Assembly (NCBI RefSeq): GCF_009831215.1
Contig: NZ_WUTW01000001.1
Location: 1,817,423-1,881,422, forward strand
Direction: 5' to 3'
DNA length: 64,000 nt
Source of the DNA: Actinomadura rayongensis
GTDB taxonomy: Bacteria; Actinomycetota; Actinomycetes; Streptosporangiales; Streptosporangiaceae
Positions 1 to 13,822 of the stretch are shown in pieces. Position 1 is the stretch's first letter. Every line of letters begins with the position of its first letter. A program made the translations under genes and the position numbers. Below the pieces are notes generated by a model. That model saw nothing but the letters and a program-made list of their open reading frames with translations, was not told where the DNA came from and did not search any database.

Positions 1-1130
1 TGGACGAGCTGACCGCCGAGTTCGAGGCCGCCCGCCGCGACCCCGTCTTCACCGCCGAGCTGACCGAGCTGCTCACCACCTACGCCGGCCGGCCGAGCCT
101 GATCACCGAGGCCCGCCGGTTCGGCGCCGAGGCGGGCGGCGCGCGGGTCCTCCTCAAGCGCGAGGACCTCAACCACACCGGCTCCCACAAGATCAACAAC
201 GTGCTGGGGCAGGCGCTGCTCGCCCGCCGCATGGGCAAGGCCCGGCTGATCGCCGAGACCGGCGCGGGCCAGCACGGCGTCGCGACCGCGACCGCCGCCG
301 CCCTGCTCGGGCTCGAGTGCACCGTGTTCATGGGCGAGGTCGACACCGAGCGCCAGGCGCTCAACGTCGCCCGGATGCGGATGCTCGGCGCCGAGGTCGT
401 CCCGGTCAAGGCGGGCAGCCGCACCCTCAAGGACGCCGTGAACGAGGCGTTCCGCGACTGGGTCGCGACGGTGGAGAACACGCACTACTGCGTCGGGTCC
501 ACGATGGGCCCGCACCCGTTCCCGATGATGGTCCGCGAGTTCCACCGCGTCATCGGCGTCGAGGCCCGCGCGCAGGTCATGGAGCTGACCGGGAAGCTGC
601 CGGACGCCGTCCTCGCCTGCGTCGGCGGCGGCTCCAACGCCATCGGCGCCTTCCACGCGTTCATCCCGGACGCGTCCGTCCGCCTCATCGGCTTCGAGGC
701 CGCGGGCGACGGCGTCGAGACCGGACGGCACGCCGCGACCGTCACCGGCGGGTCCGTCGGCGTCATCCACGGCATGCGCACCTACCTCCTCCAGGACGAG
801 GAGGGCCAGACGATCGAGTCGCACTCGATCTCCGCCGGGCTCGACTACCCCGGCGTCGGCCCCGAGCACTCCTGGCTGCACGACACCGGCCGCGCGGAGT
901 ACCGCCCGATCACCGACGCCCAGGCGATGGAGGCGTTCGCGCTGCTGTGCCGCACCGAGGGCATCATCCCGGCGATCGAGTCGGCGCACGCGCTCGCGGG
1001 CGCGCTCCAGGTCGGCCGCGAACTCGGCCCGGACGCGACGCTGCTCGTCTGCCTGTCGGGACGGGGCGACAAGGACATGCACACGGCCGCCGCGTACTTC
1101 GGCCTGATGCCCGAGGGGGAGGCCAAGTGA
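1..1130 (+). CDS. trpB: Tryptophan synthase beta subunit, 5' end cut by window
   Basis: PLP enzyme that condenses indole with L-serine to give tryptophan, working as an alpha2-beta2 complex with TrpA. The reading frame is open from base 3 of the window, so the true start lies upstream; 375 residues are visible of roughly 400 expected. The PLP-lysine motif HTGSHKINN is present near the start, and the glycine-rich phosphate-binding motif GGGSNAIG lies in the middle. The C-terminal region with CLSGRGDKD is typical of TrpB. The stop overlaps the GTG start of trpA (GTGA), which implies translational coupling. No frameshift or missing key residue is seen. Confidence 0.97.
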   Translation, partial: DELTAEFEAARRDPVFTAELTELLTTYAGRPSLITEARRFGAEAGGARVLLKREDLNHTGSHKINNVLGQALLARRMGKARLIAETGAGQHGVATATAAALLGLECTVFMGEVDTERQALNVARMRMLGAEVVPVKAGSRTLKDAVNEAFRDWVATVENTHYCVGSTMGPHPFPMMVREFHRVIGVEARAQVMELTGKLPDAVLACVGGGSNAIGAFHAFIPDASVRLIGFEAAGDGVETGRHAATVTGGSVGVIHGMRTYLLQDEEGQTIESHSISAGLDYPGVGPEHSWLHDTGRAEYRPITDAQAMEAFALLCRTEGIIPAIESAHALAGALQVGRELGPDATLLVCLSGRGDKDMHTAAAYFGLMPEGEAK

Positions 1131-1942
1131 GCGTCAAGGCCGCCTACGACCGGGCCCGCGCCGAGAACCGCGCCGCGCTCGTCGGGTATCTGCCCGCCGG
1201 ATTCCCGTCGGTGGACGGCGCCATCGAGGCCGCCACCGCGATGGTGGAGGCCGGCTGCGACGTCATCGAGATCGGCCTGCCCTACACCGACCCGATGATG
1301 GACGGCCCCACGATCCAGGACGCCGTCCACCGGGCCCTCGTCGGCGGGGCGCGCCTGGCCGACGTGTTCCGGACCGTCGAGGCCGTCGCCGCCACCGGCG
1401 CCGCGACCCTCGTCATGACGTACTGGAACCCCGTCGACCGCTACGGCGTGGACGCGTTCGCCCGCGACCTCGCCGCAGCGGGCGGCACCGGGCTGATCAC
1501 GCCGGACCTCACGCCGGAGGAGGCCGGTCCCTGGCTGGAGGCGTCCGACGCGCACGGCCTGGACCGGGTGTTCCTCGTCGCGCTCAGCTCCACCGACGAG
1601 CGCATCGACAAGATCACGAACGTGTCCCGGGGCTTCGTGTACGCGGCGTCGCTGATGGGCGTCACCGGCACCCGCACGGCCATCGACACCGGCGCGCCCC
1701 GCCTCGTGGAGCGCACCCGCGCGATCCTCGACAAGAACGGCCGGGACCTGCCGGTCGGGCTCGGGCTCGGCGTGAGCGACGGCGCGCAGGCCGCCGAGGT
1801 CGCCGGGTTCGCCGACGGCGTCATCGTCGGGTCGGCGTTCATCCGGCGGCTGCTGGACGCGCCCGACACCGCGTCCGGCGTCGCGGCCGTCCGCGCCCTC
1901 GCCGCCGACCTGGCGGCCGGGGTCCGCGCGGGACGCGCCTGA
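1127..1942 (+). CDS. trpA: Tryptophan synthase alpha subunit
   Basis: Cleaves indole-3-glycerol phosphate to indole and glyceraldehyde 3-phosphate and passes indole to TrpB. It is a TIM barrel of 271 residues, the normal family length. The active-site stretch [14 protein letters not shown] carries the catalytic Glu and Asp, and the phosphate-binding loop MGVTGTRT follows. The GTG start is inside the trpB stop (GTGA), so the pair is co-translated; a longer open frame upstream is out-of-frame antisense-like noise over trpB. A hairpin follows the stop, so this is probably the end of the trp operon. Confidence 0.97.
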   Translation: MSVKAAYDRARAENRAALVGYLPAGFPSVDGAIEAATAMVEAGCDVIEIGLPYTDPMMDGPTIQDAVHRALVGGARLADVFRTVEAVAATGAATLVMTYWNPVDRYGVDAFARDLAAAGGTGLITPDLTPEEAGPWLEASDAHGLDRVFLVALSSTDERIDKITNVSRGFVYAASLMGVTGTRTAIDTGAPRLVERTRAILDKNGRDLPVGLGLGVSDGAQAAEVAGFADGVIVGSAFIRRLLDAPDTASGVAAVRALAADLAAGVRAGRA

Positions 1943-1945
1943 ACC

Positions 1946-1971
1946 GTCCGCGCGTCGCCGTACGCGGACCT
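1946..1971 (+). terminator. Possible terminator after trpA
   Basis: Seven-base inverted repeat GTCCGCG / CGCGGAC with a 10-base loop, starting 4 bases after the trpA stop and followed by CTTAT rather than a true U-run. Plausible end of the trp transcript, but weak. Confidence 0.4.
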
Positions 1972-2052
1972 TATCCGGGGTCCTCTAGGGTGTGTCCGGG
2001 TCGCGGAGCGCCGCGGCCCGGACAGGTCGTCGCGGTCGCGGAGGGGAACAGG

Positions 2053-2568
2053 ATGGCGCAGCGCGTGGAGACCGGCAGGGACGGCGCGTCCGGCCGGTCC
2101 GGACCGCCTCCCGTCGCGCGGTGGTTCCTCTACCCGGCCTGGGCGCTGACGCTCGTCGGGCTCGGCATCTCGGTCTACCTGACCGTCGCGCACTACCGTC
2201 CGCGGGCGCTGGTGTGCTCGGCGAGCGGCGTGATCGACTGCAGCGCCGTCACGACGAGCAAGTACTCCGAGCTGCTCGGGATCCCGATGCCGCTGCTCGG
2301 GCTGGCGTTCTTCGTCGGCTTCGCGGTGCTGATCACGCCGCCGCTGCTGCGGTCGCCGCTCCCGCTGCTGCGGTGGAGCAGGCTCGCGGCGGTGTCCGTC
2401 GGCGTCCTGTTCGTGGTCTATCTGATCACCGCCGAGGTGATCCTCCGGCACCTCTGCCAGTGGTGCACCGGGGTCCACATCGTCACTATCCTGCTTTTCG
2501 TCCTTGTCCTTTCCGATGAGTTCCGGCGGATCGGCCAGATCGAGGAACCCCCGAGGAGAACTCCATGA
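2053..2568 (+). CDS. Vitamin K epoxide reductase family (VKOR) membrane protein
   Basis: Integral membrane thiol oxidoreductase that reoxidises a DsbA-like partner and passes electrons to menaquinone. The 171-residue protein has about four membrane segments (near 27-45, 80-98, 111-130, 138-155). Family cysteines are present: the loop pair C55 and C63, and the CxxC at 135-138 (CQWC) next to the last helix. ATG at 2053 is chosen because GAGGGGAAC lies just upstream; an open frame to 1990 lacks such a site. The stop overlaps the ATG of the DsbA-like gene (ATGA), so the two proteins form a coupled oxidative-folding pair, as in other actinobacteria. Confidence 0.9.
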   Translation: MAQRVETGRDGASGRSGPPPVARWFLYPAWALTLVGLGISVYLTVAHYRPRALVCSASGVIDCSAVTTSKYSELLGIPMPLLGLAFFVGFAVLITPPLLRSPLPLLRWSRLAAVSVGVLFVVYLITAEVILRHLCQWCTGVHIVTILLFVLVLSDEFRRIGQIEEPPRRTP

Positions 2569-3332
2569 GCAAGGCCGCACGTGAGCGGTCGGCGCGCGAC
2601 CGGCTGGCCGCCGAGCGCGCCCGTCAGGCGGCGCGCCAGAAGCAGGTCCGCCTGCTCGCGCTCGTCGTCGGCGCCGTGGTCGCGGTCGCCGCCGTCGTCG
2701 CGATCGTGGTCGTCGTCGCGGACCAGAAGAGCAAGCGCAACCAGGTCGCCCACGGCTACACGGGACCGCAGGCGCCGCTCACCCGCGAGTCCGACGGGTC
2801 GATCGTGATGGCCAAGGCCGGCGTCACCAAGCCCGTGCTGGAGATCTTCGAGGACTTCCAGTGCCCGGCCTGCAAGCAGTTCGAGCAGTCCGAGGGCAAG
2901 ACGGTCAAGCAGCTCGCCGCCGAGGGCAAGGTCAAGGTCGTCTACCGGCCGTTCCACCTGTTCAGCCAGCAGCAGGACCCGGTGAAGGCCAACTCGCTGC
3001 GGTCGGCGGCGGCGGCCCTGTGCGTCCCGGCGCCGCAGTGGCTCTCCTTCCACGACGCGCTGTACGAGTTCCAGCCCACCGAGGGCACCGACGGCTTCGC
3101 GCCCAAGGACCTCGTCGCGTGGGGCAAGGACGTCGGCGTGACGGACGCGAACTTCGCCAAGTGCGTCACCGACCAGCAGAAGGTCCCGCAGGTCACCGCG
3201 ATGACCGACTACGCGCGCCAGAAGCGCCAGGTCGACTCGACGCCGACGCTGTTCCTGGACGGCCAGAAGATCAACGACCAGCAGCTCGCCGACCTGCCCG
3301 GCACGGTCGCGAAGGCCGCCGCCGGCAAGTAG
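2565..3332 (+). CDS. Membrane-anchored DsbA-like thioredoxin-fold oxidase
   Basis: Probable disulfide oxidase acting outside the membrane, recycled by the VKOR protein encoded just upstream. The 255 residues begin with a charged Arg-rich segment, one membrane anchor (about 29-52), then a DsbA-type thioredoxin domain. The catalytic CPAC is at 100-103, in FEDFQCPAC, and the cis-proline motif STPTLFLDG is near the C terminus. The ATG overlaps the VKOR stop. The gene ends in a strong hairpin terminator. Confidence 0.9.
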   Translation: MSKAARERSARDRLAAERARQAARQKQVRLLALVVGAVVAVAAVVAIVVVVADQKSKRNQVAHGYTGPQAPLTRESDGSIVMAKAGVTKPVLEIFEDFQCPACKQFEQSEGKTVKQLAAEGKVKVVYRPFHLFSQQQDPVKANSLRSAAAALCVPAPQWLSFHDALYEFQPTEGTDGFAPKDLVAWGKDVGVTDANFAKCVTDQQKVPQVTAMTDYARQKRQVDSTPTLFLDGQKINDQQLADLPGTVAKAAAGK

Positions 3333-3342
3333 CGGCCCCCGG

Positions 3343-3380
3343 CGCCACCGGACGGAGCACCGTCCGGTGGCGTTCGGCTT
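3343..3380 (+). terminator. Rho-independent-like terminator after VKOR/DsbA pair
   Basis: Perfect 13-bp inverted repeat (3343-3355 with 3360-3372; arms CGCCACCGGACGG and its complement), 4-base loop, followed by TTCGGCTTT. It starts 10 bases after the DsbA-like stop. Confidence 0.75.
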
Positions 3381-3435
3381 TCCAGGGTTCCGGGACGGCC
3401 GTGGCACCGTCCGGAAAGCGGTAACGTCATCGCTC

Positions 3436-4695
3436 ATGCAGCCGCTCGCGTTCATCCCGAGCCCCTCACAGGGTGTCTGGCACCTCGGGCCGTTCCCGCT
3501 CCGGGCCTATGCCTTCATGATCATCATCGGCATCGTCATCGCGGTGTGGGTGACCGAGCGGCGCTGGACGGCGCGCGGCGGCGAGCCCGGCGTCGTCGTG
3601 GACGTCGCGGTGTGGGCGGTGCCGTTCGGGCTCGTCGGCGGACGGCTCTACCACGTCATCACCGACTGGCAGCGCTACTTCGGGTCGGGCGGCGACCCGC
3701 TGCGGTCGCTGATGATCTGGGAGGGCGGCCTCGGGATCTGGGGCGCGATCATCCTCGGCGCGGTCGGCGCGGCGCTCGGCTGCCGCCGCCGGGGGATCTC
3801 CGCGCTCGCGCTGGCCGACGCGGCGGCGCCCGGCGTCGCGCTCGCCCAGGCCGTCGGACGGTGGGGCAACTACTGGAACCAGGAGCTGTACGGCCGTCCG
3901 CTGGACACGTTCTGGGCGCTGAAGATCGACCCCGAGCACCGCGAGGCCAAGTACGCCGACGTCGCCACCTACCACCCGACGTTCCTGTACGAGTCGATCT
4001 GGTGCGTGGGCGTCGCGATCCTCGTGGTGTGGGCGGGCCGCCGCTGGAACCTGACGCACGGCCGGACGTTCGCGCTCTACGTCGCGGCGTACACGGCGGG
4101 GCGCGGCTGGGTCGAGGCGCTGCGGGTGGACGAGGCGCACCACATCCTCGGCCTGCGGCTCAACGACTGGACGTCCATCGTGATCTTCCTGCTGGCCGTC
4201 GCGTACCTGTACCTGGCCCGGAACCGCTCGGGTCCCGAGCGCATCGGCGCCGTGCCCGACGGCGGCGGCCCCGCGTCCGCGACGACCCCCGACGAGCCCG
4301 CGGACGCCACGAAGGCCGACGAGCCCGCCACGAAGGCCGACGAACCCGCGCCCGCGACCGACGCCGAGCCCCCGACGGTCGCCGACGAGCCCGCACCCGA
4401 GCAGGACGCGGAGCCCGCCACGGCGGCCGACGAGCCCGCGGATGCCGAGCCCACGCCTGCGAAGGACGCGGAGCCTGTGACGGCGGCGGACGAGTCCGCG
4501 CCCGCGAAGGAAGCCGAGCCTGCGGCGGCGGTGGACGAGCCCACGGCGGCCGACGAGCCCGTGAAGGACGCGGAGCCCGCGGCGGCGGCCGACGAGCCCG
4601 CGCGCGCGGACGACCCCGCCGACGCGGAGCCGCGCGGCGACAAGGAGGCCGAGGCGGGCGGGGCCCGTCCGGAGCCCGTGAAGGACGCCCCCTGA
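3436..4695 (+). CDS. lgt: Prolipoprotein diacylglyceryl transferase with long acidic tail
   Basis: Transfers diacylglycerol from phosphatidylglycerol to the lipobox cysteine of prolipoproteins; membrane enzyme with about seven helices in residues 20-262. The Lgt signature is seen as VGRWGNYWNQE (140-150), including the essential Arg; a second conserved Arg is in GWVEALR (about 225-230). ATG 3436 is used because the family N terminus MQPLAFIPSP starts there. Residues about 280-419 form a low-complexity tail of degenerate ADEPA/DAEPA blocks rich in Ala, Asp, Glu and Pro, absent from typical 260-290-residue Lgt. Tails of this kind occur in some actinomycete Lgt proteins. Confidence 0.95.
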   Translation: MQPLAFIPSPSQGVWHLGPFPLRAYAFMIIIGIVIAVWVTERRWTARGGEPGVVVDVAVWAVPFGLVGGRLYHVITDWQRYFGSGGDPLRSLMIWEGGLGIWGAIILGAVGAALGCRRRGISALALADAAAPGVALAQAVGRWGNYWNQELYGRPLDTFWALKIDPEHREAKYADVATYHPTFLYESIWCVGVAILVVWAGRRWNLTHGRTFALYVAAYTAGRGWVEALRVDEAHHILGLRLNDWTSIVIFLLAVAYLYLARNRSGPERIGAVPDGGGPASATTPDEPADATKADEPATKADEPAPATDAEPPTVADEPAPEQDAEPATAADEPADAEPTPAKDAEPVTAADESAPAKEAEPAAAVDEPTAADEPVKDAEPAAAADEPARADDPADAEPRGDKEAEAGGARPEPVKDAP

Positions 4696-4768
4696 GCACC
4701 CGATTCGATATCTGGACGAAACCGCCTTTTGGGAGCGAGCGCCCCGCCGCTGACGCTAGGCTCCCGGT

Positions 4769-5566
4769 GTGATCGAGGCGCGTGACTCAGGTGCGTCCGG
4801 GACGACGTCCGGACGTGGCGGAAAGGACTTCTGGCCCGCCGAGGACCAGGCTCCCGGCGGCGGGAACCGCAGGCCGCTGCTGCTGTACGGCGGGGCGGCC
4901 CTGGCCGTCCTGCTGGTGCTGGCCGGGGCGGGCGCCTTCTTCCTGACCCGGGGCGGCGGCGACAAGCCCGTCCCGCACCTCAGCCCCACGGCCTACACGC
5001 CCGAGTACGACGGCGAGGGCACGTCCGCGATCGCGCGGCGCTCGGCCGACCCGCGTCCGGTCACGCTCGCCGAGGTGTTCGGCGACGACGTCAAGACCGT
5101 CGCGTCCAACGGCTTCACCTACACGCTCGCCGGGACGGACCTGAAGGCCGACTGCAAGGCGGCGACGTGGGGCGCGGCGCTCCAGGCGCAGCTGGCGAAG
5201 TCCGGGTGCCGCGCGGTGGTGCGCGGCGCATACGTCAGCAGGGCGCAGGGGTTCGTCGGGCAGTTCACCGTGCTGGACCTGGCCGACGCCGACGGCGTCC
5301 GGCAGGTGCTGCGGATGCTGGACCCGGCGACCGGGTCGGGGTTCGTCCTGCCGTTGGCCGCGCCGGGCGCCCCGGCGTTCGCCAAGGGGTTCAGCGCCGC
5401 CTACGCCCAGGCGTACGGGCACTACGCGGTGGTCTGCTGGGTGCAGAAGTCCGGAGGCGGGCTGCCGAAGTCGCTGGACCAGGCGGTCAGCGCGAGCCTG
5501 CCGGTGGAGAAGCCCGCGTTCTTCGTGTGGGCGCGGGTGCAGATGGCCGACGGGGCGGGCAAGTGA
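4769..5566 (+). CDS. Single-pass membrane protein, function unknown (paralogue 1)
   Basis: Not recognised as a named family. The 265 residues comprise a disordered N terminus, one membrane helix (about 36-56, LLLYGGAALAVLLVLAGAGA) and an extracytoplasmic domain of about 200 residues with two cysteines (in the stretches KADCKAATWG and AKSGCRAVV) that may form a disulfide, ending in HYAVVCWVQ. The domain recurs in the next gene, showing a tandem duplication. The GTG start is immediately preceded by TAGGCT at the spacing expected for a -10 box with leaderless initiation; no Shine-Dalgarno sequence is visible. Confidence 0.75.
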   Translation: MIEARDSGASGTTSGRGGKDFWPAEDQAPGGGNRRPLLLYGGAALAVLLVLAGAGAFFLTRGGGDKPVPHLSPTAYTPEYDGEGTSAIARRSADPRPVTLAEVFGDDVKTVASNGFTYTLAGTDLKADCKAATWGAALQAQLAKSGCRAVVRGAYVSRAQGFVGQFTVLDLADADGVRQVLRMLDPATGSGFVLPLAAPGAPAFAKGFSAAYAQAYGHYAVVCWVQKSGGGLPKSLDQAVSASLPVEKPAFFVWARVQMADGAGK

Positions 5567-5599
5567 CGGCCCGCGCCGCCCGGCGGTAGCGCGGTCCCC

Positions 5600-6544
5600 G
5601 TGGACGACGAGGACCAGGGACGCGGCACGGCCCGTCCGCGACCGGCCCGGCCGACGCGGCCGGTGCGGCGCGCGGGTCCCCGTCGCGACGCCCCGGCCCG
5701 CTCCGCGCGGACACGGCGCGCCACCGGCCAGGGCCGCCCGAAGGCGCCGCGCGAGAAGCCGCGGCCGGCCCCGGCGCCCGCACCGCCGAAGGCCGTACGG
5801 CGGCCCCGGCGCAACACCACCCTCGCGAACCTGGACCACCGGCTGTACTTCGCGGCTGCGGCGGCGCTGCTGGCCGTCGTCGTCCTGCTGATCGCGGTCG
5901 TCGCGTCCGGGGGCGACGACCCGCGCCGCGCGGCGGCGCCGGACCCGGCCGCCCGGAACGTTCCCGAGGACGGCCCGTCGCCCGCGTCCTACTCCAGCAC
6001 CGCCAACACCCCGGCGTTCGCGGCCATCGCGCAGCGGTCCAGGGACGCGGCGCCGCTGACGGCGGGGGAGGCGTTCCCGTCCTACGCCCGCGAGATCCGC
6101 ACCGACGGCGGCGCGCGGCTGACCCTGCGCGCCAAGCGGCTGGAGGGCTGCCCGGCGGCGGTCTGGGGCGGCGGCTTCGCGGCGGACCTGGCCCGGTCGG
6201 GCTGCACGCAGGCCGTCCGGACCCTCTACACGGCGCGCGACCCGAAGCCCGGGTACGCGCTGGCCGTGACGGTGCTCAACCTGGCGGGCGCGGCCGACGC
6301 CGACCGCCTCGTGCGGGGCCTGGACGCGGGCCGGGCCGCCGGGTTCGTCCGCCCGCTGGACGGCGCGGCGTTCGGCGGCGGGTTCAGCATGGCGCGGGGC
6401 CTCGCGGTCGGCCACTACGCGGTGATCGCGTGGGCGGAGCGCCTGGACGGCTCGGGCGACGCGTCCGACGCGACGCTGCTGGCCCTGCTCATCGAGGGCG
6501 GCAAGGCCCCGGCCGCTCTCGGCCGCGCGGCCGACGCGGGCTGA
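5600..6544 (+). CDS. Single-pass membrane protein, function unknown (paralogue 2)
   Basis: Paralogue of the preceding gene: 314 residues with an Arg/Pro-rich basic N terminus of about 70 residues, a membrane helix (about 76-98) and an extracytoplasmic domain. Shared stretches include LEGCPAAVWGGGFAADLARSGC here against LKADCKAATWGAALQAQLAKSGC there, and GHYAVIAW against GHYAVVCW. The two Cys in the GC..SGC region are conserved. GTG start 33 bases after the previous stop, so probably co-transcribed. No enzymatic motif is visible; a surface-exposed or cell-envelope role is only inference. Confidence 0.72.
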   Translation: MDDEDQGRGTARPRPARPTRPVRRAGPRRDAPARSARTRRATGQGRPKAPREKPRPAPAPAPPKAVRRPRRNTTLANLDHRLYFAAAAALLAVVVLLIAVVASGGDDPRRAAAPDPAARNVPEDGPSPASYSSTANTPAFAAIAQRSRDAAPLTAGEAFPSYAREIRTDGGARLTLRAKRLEGCPAAVWGGGFAADLARSGCTQAVRTLYTARDPKPGYALAVTVLNLAGAADADRLVRGLDAGRAAGFVRPLDGAAFGGGFSMARGLAVGHYAVIAWAERLDGSGDASDATLLALLIEGGKAPAALGRAADAG

Positions 6545-6891
6545 CCGGCCGCTTCCGGGGCGGCGGGCGCGCGGCGACGGCCCGTACGTCCGTCCGGACA
6601 CCGCCGGACGGCAGTTTTTACCGCCGTGTTGCCCTGGACGCGCGTTAAACATCCGGGGCCGGTGATGATGATCACGCAGGTCAGCCCGTTAGCGTCGCTT
6701 TAGGCGACTGTATGCTGGTCTATACCACTGGTCGCGCCCGTGGGTTCCGGGATGTCCACGAAGTTTCGCGTTCCGGTTGAGTCGGGCATGTTCCCGGCAG
6801 TGATGTAAGGTCTTCACACCGCAGCAGGGCCAACGTCGTCCCGGGACTGCACTGACCTCGAAGCAGTGACACGACGACGACGGGAGGGTTG
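6545..6891 (+). other. Non-coding leader region upstream of gltB
   Basis: 347 bases with no supported gene. It is less GC-rich than its surroundings in 6640-6830. A weak promoter candidate is TTAGCG (6689-6694) - 16 bases - TATGCT (6711-6716), with a second TATACC at 6721. This would give a leader of about 170 bases before gltB. No recognised riboswitch structure was seen. Confidence 0.4.
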
Positions 6892-11448
<4,557 letters not shown>

Positions 11449-11461
11449 GAGGGGGACCACC

Positions 11462-12931
11462 ATGGCCGACCCCAAGGGATTCCTGACCGTCGGGCGCGAG
11501 CTTCCCCGCCGCCGCCCGGTGGACGTCCGCATCAAGAGCTGGACCGAGGTCTACGAGACCTTCGGCTCCGACCGCCTGGAGAAGCAGGCCAGCCGCTGCA
11601 TGGACTGCGGCATCCCGTTCTGCCACCAGGGCTGCCCGCTCGGCAACCTCATCCCCGAGTGGAACGACCTCGTCTACCGGCGCGACTGGCGTGAGGCCAT
11701 CGAACGCCTCCACGCCACCAACAACTTCCCCGAGTTCACCGGGAAGCTGTGCCCCGCGCCGTGCGAGAGCGCCTGCGTCCTCGGCATCAACCAGGACCCC
11801 GTCGCGATCAAGCGCGTCGAGGCCGAGATCATCGACCGCGCCTGGTCCGAGGGCTGGGTCCACCCGCAGCCGCCCGCCGTCAAGACCGGCAAGCGGGTCG
11901 CGGTCGTCGGCTCCGGGCCCGCCGGGCTCGCCGCCGCCCAGCAGCTCACCCGCGCCGGGCACGACGTCCGCGTGTACGAGCGCGCCGACCGCGTCGGCGG
12001 GCTCCTGCGCTACGGCATCCCCGAGTTCAAGATGGAGAAGCGCCACCTCGACCGCCGCATCGCCCAGATGCGCGCCGAGGGCACCGAGTTCAAGACCTCG
12101 GTGAACGTCGGCGAGGACGTCACGGCCGACGACCTGCGCGAGCGGTACGACGCCGTCGTCCTCGCGGGCGGCGCCACCGTCTGGCGCGACCTGCCCGTCC
12201 CCGGACGCGAGCTGAACGGCGTCCACCAGGCGATGGAGTACCTGCCGCTCGCCAACAAGGTGCAGGAGGGCGACGCCGACGTCCCGGCCATCACCGCCGA
12301 GGGCAAGCACGTCGTCGTCATCGGCGGCGGCGACACCGGCGCCGACTGCATCGGCACCGCGATCCGGCAGGGCGCCGCGTCGGTCACGCAGCTGGAGATC
12401 ATGCCGCGTCCGCCGGAGGCCCGTCCGGGCGGCCAGCCGTGGCCGACGTACCCCATGCTGTTCAAGATGGAGAGCGCCCACGAGGAACTGGCCGCGCAGG
12501 GCGGCGAGCGCGTCTACGCCGTCAACACCGTCGAGTTCCTCGGCGACGCCGACGGCAACGTCCGCGCTCTGAAGATCGTCGAGGTGGGCGGGCCCGAGAC
12601 CGGGTTCACGCCCGTCCCCGGCACCGAGCGGGAGCTGCCCGCGCAGCTCGTCACGCTCGCGATGGGGTTCCTCGGGCCGCAGAAGCAGGGGCTGCTGGAG
12701 CAGCTCGGCGTCGAACTGGACCAGCGCGGGAACGTCGTCCGCGACCGCGACTACCACACCACCGTCCCGGGCGTCTTCGCCGCCGGGGACATGGGACGCG
12801 GCCAGTCGCTCATCGTCTGGGCCATCGCCGAGGGACGCGCCGCCGCGCACGGGGTGGACGCCTACCTCTCCGGCACCGGGCACACCGCGCTGCCCTACCC
12901 GATCCCGCCGACCGCGCGGCCGATCGCCTGA
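11462..12931 (+). CDS. gltD: Glutamate synthase (NADPH) small subunit
   Basis: Supplies electrons from NADPH via FAD and 4Fe-4S clusters to GltB. The 489 residues have N-terminal cysteine clusters ([17 protein letters not shown] and [12 protein letters not shown]), an FAD Rossmann motif ([15 protein letters not shown], about 142-156) and an NADPH Rossmann motif ([12 protein letters not shown], about 282-293). GAGGGGGACC upstream is the ribosome-binding site. Length is usual for GltD. Followed by a strong hairpin. Confidence 0.97.
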   Translation: MADPKGFLTVGRELPRRRPVDVRIKSWTEVYETFGSDRLEKQASRCMDCGIPFCHQGCPLGNLIPEWNDLVYRRDWREAIERLHATNNFPEFTGKLCPAPCESACVLGINQDPVAIKRVEAEIIDRAWSEGWVHPQPPAVKTGKRVAVVGSGPAGLAAAQQLTRAGHDVRVYERADRVGGLLRYGIPEFKMEKRHLDRRIAQMRAEGTEFKTSVNVGEDVTADDLRERYDAVVLAGGATVWRDLPVPGRELNGVHQAMEYLPLANKVQEGDADVPAITAEGKHVVVIGGGDTGADCIGTAIRQGAASVTQLEIMPRPPEARPGGQPWPTYPMLFKMESAHEELAAQGGERVYAVNTVEFLGDADGNVRALKIVEVGGPETGFTPVPGTERELPAQLVTLAMGFLGPQKQGLLEQLGVELDQRGNVVRDRDYHTTVPGVFAAGDMGRGQSLIVWAIAEGRAAAHGVDAYLSGTGHTALPYPIPPTARPIA

Positions 12932-12938
12932 CCCGTCC

Positions 12939-12969
12939 GCCGCGCCCCGGGACCCCCCCGGGGCGCGGC
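12939..12969 (+). terminator. Hairpin terminator after gltD
   Basis: Perfect 12-bp inverted repeat (12939-12950 with 12958-12969; arm GCCGCGCCCCGG), 7-base loop, just after the gltD stop. No U-run follows, as is common in actinomycetes. Confidence 0.65.
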
Positions 12970-12970
12970 G

Positions 12971-13101
12971 CCGGTCACTCCACCGGTCACGTCGCCGGTC
13001 GCCCTGCCGGGCGCGTGGCGATCACCCCGCCGGGCGCGCCGCCGGTCAGCCTGCCGGGCGTGCTGCCGGTCACCGCGCCGGTCAGCTTGCCGGGCGTGCG
13101 G
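12971..13101. repeat. 12-nt degenerate tandem repeat array (about 11 units)
   Basis: Successive 12-base units of two alternating types, CCGGTCAcnncg and CCGGGCGngnnG, run from 12971 to 13101 with one 11-base unit (13019-13029). The array fills the gltD-VOC gap and covers the last 20 bases of the convergent VOC gene, including its stop. Confidence 0.7.
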
Positions 13102-13756
13102 CGATCAGGCAGTACGTCCCGCCCGCCGGGTCTTCCATGACCGTCCACCACGGCAGTTCGCGCAGCGCGCGGGCGCCCAGCTCCTCGTGCCGGGCGCGCG
13201 TCGCGGCCCGGTCGGGGCAGGCCAGGTCCAGGTGCGCGCCGGGGCCGCCGTCCTCCAGCCGCTGGATCAGCAGGCGGAACGGCATCGCGTCCGGGGGCTG
13301 GACCACCGCGAACTCGGGCCGGGCCGCCTCCCGGGAGGGCCAGCCCGTCCAGCGGGACCAGAACGCCACCTCTTCGTCGAACGCCGCCGCCGGGACGTCC
13401 ACGCAGACCTGGAACACGTCTGCGTCGCCCACGACCGGCGACCGCTCGGCCGCGCCCGACCACTGCTCCAAACGGAACACGGTTCCGCCCGGGCTCCGGA
13501 CGACCGCCTCGGTCTCGCCCGCCTCGATCGCCTCGGCGCCGAGCGCCCGCGCCACCGTCAGCGCCGCCTCCACGTCCGCCACCTCCAGGGCCAGCGCCGC
13601 GCCGGACCGCACCTCCACGTGCGCGTCGCCCTTCGCCGGGACCAGCAGGCCGCCGTCGGCCGGCTCCGTGCCCGTCACCGCCGCCCAGAACCGCACCGCC
13701 TCCGCCCGCAGCTCCGCCGGACGGTCCACGAACGCCCGCATCCATCCGATGATCAC
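13082..13756 (-). CDS. VOC (glyoxalase/bleomycin-resistance-like) family protein
   Basis: Two tandem vicinal-oxygen-chelate repeats in 224 residues: one at about 5-110 (AVRFWAAVTGTEP ... SPGGTVFRLEQW) and one at about 115-222 (EEVAFWSRWTGWP ... DPAGGTYCLIA). Such proteins bind metals or small hydrophobic ligands; the substrate cannot be read from sequence. GTG at 13756 has AGGGG upstream (minus strand); ATG at 13741 is an alternative. Its final codons lie in the 12-nt repeat array, so the C terminus (about RPAS) may have been changed by repeat expansion. Confidence 0.82.
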   Translation of the reverse strand: MIIGWMRAFVDRPAELRAEAVRFWAAVTGTEPADGGLLVPAKGDAHVEVRSGAALALEVADVEAALTVARALGAEAIEAGETEAVVRSPGGTVFRLEQWSGAAERSPVVGDADVFQVCVDVPAAAFDEEVAFWSRWTGWPSREAARPEFAVVQPPDAMPFRLLIQRLEDGGPGAHLDLACPDRAATRARHEELGARALRELPWWTVMEDPAGGTYCLIAARPAS

Positions 13757-13822
13757 GTTGACCCCTGTTCCCGTTGCCCGGACGACGAGGCTACTGGGAA
13801 CGCCTGTCCCAAATCCGGCATC

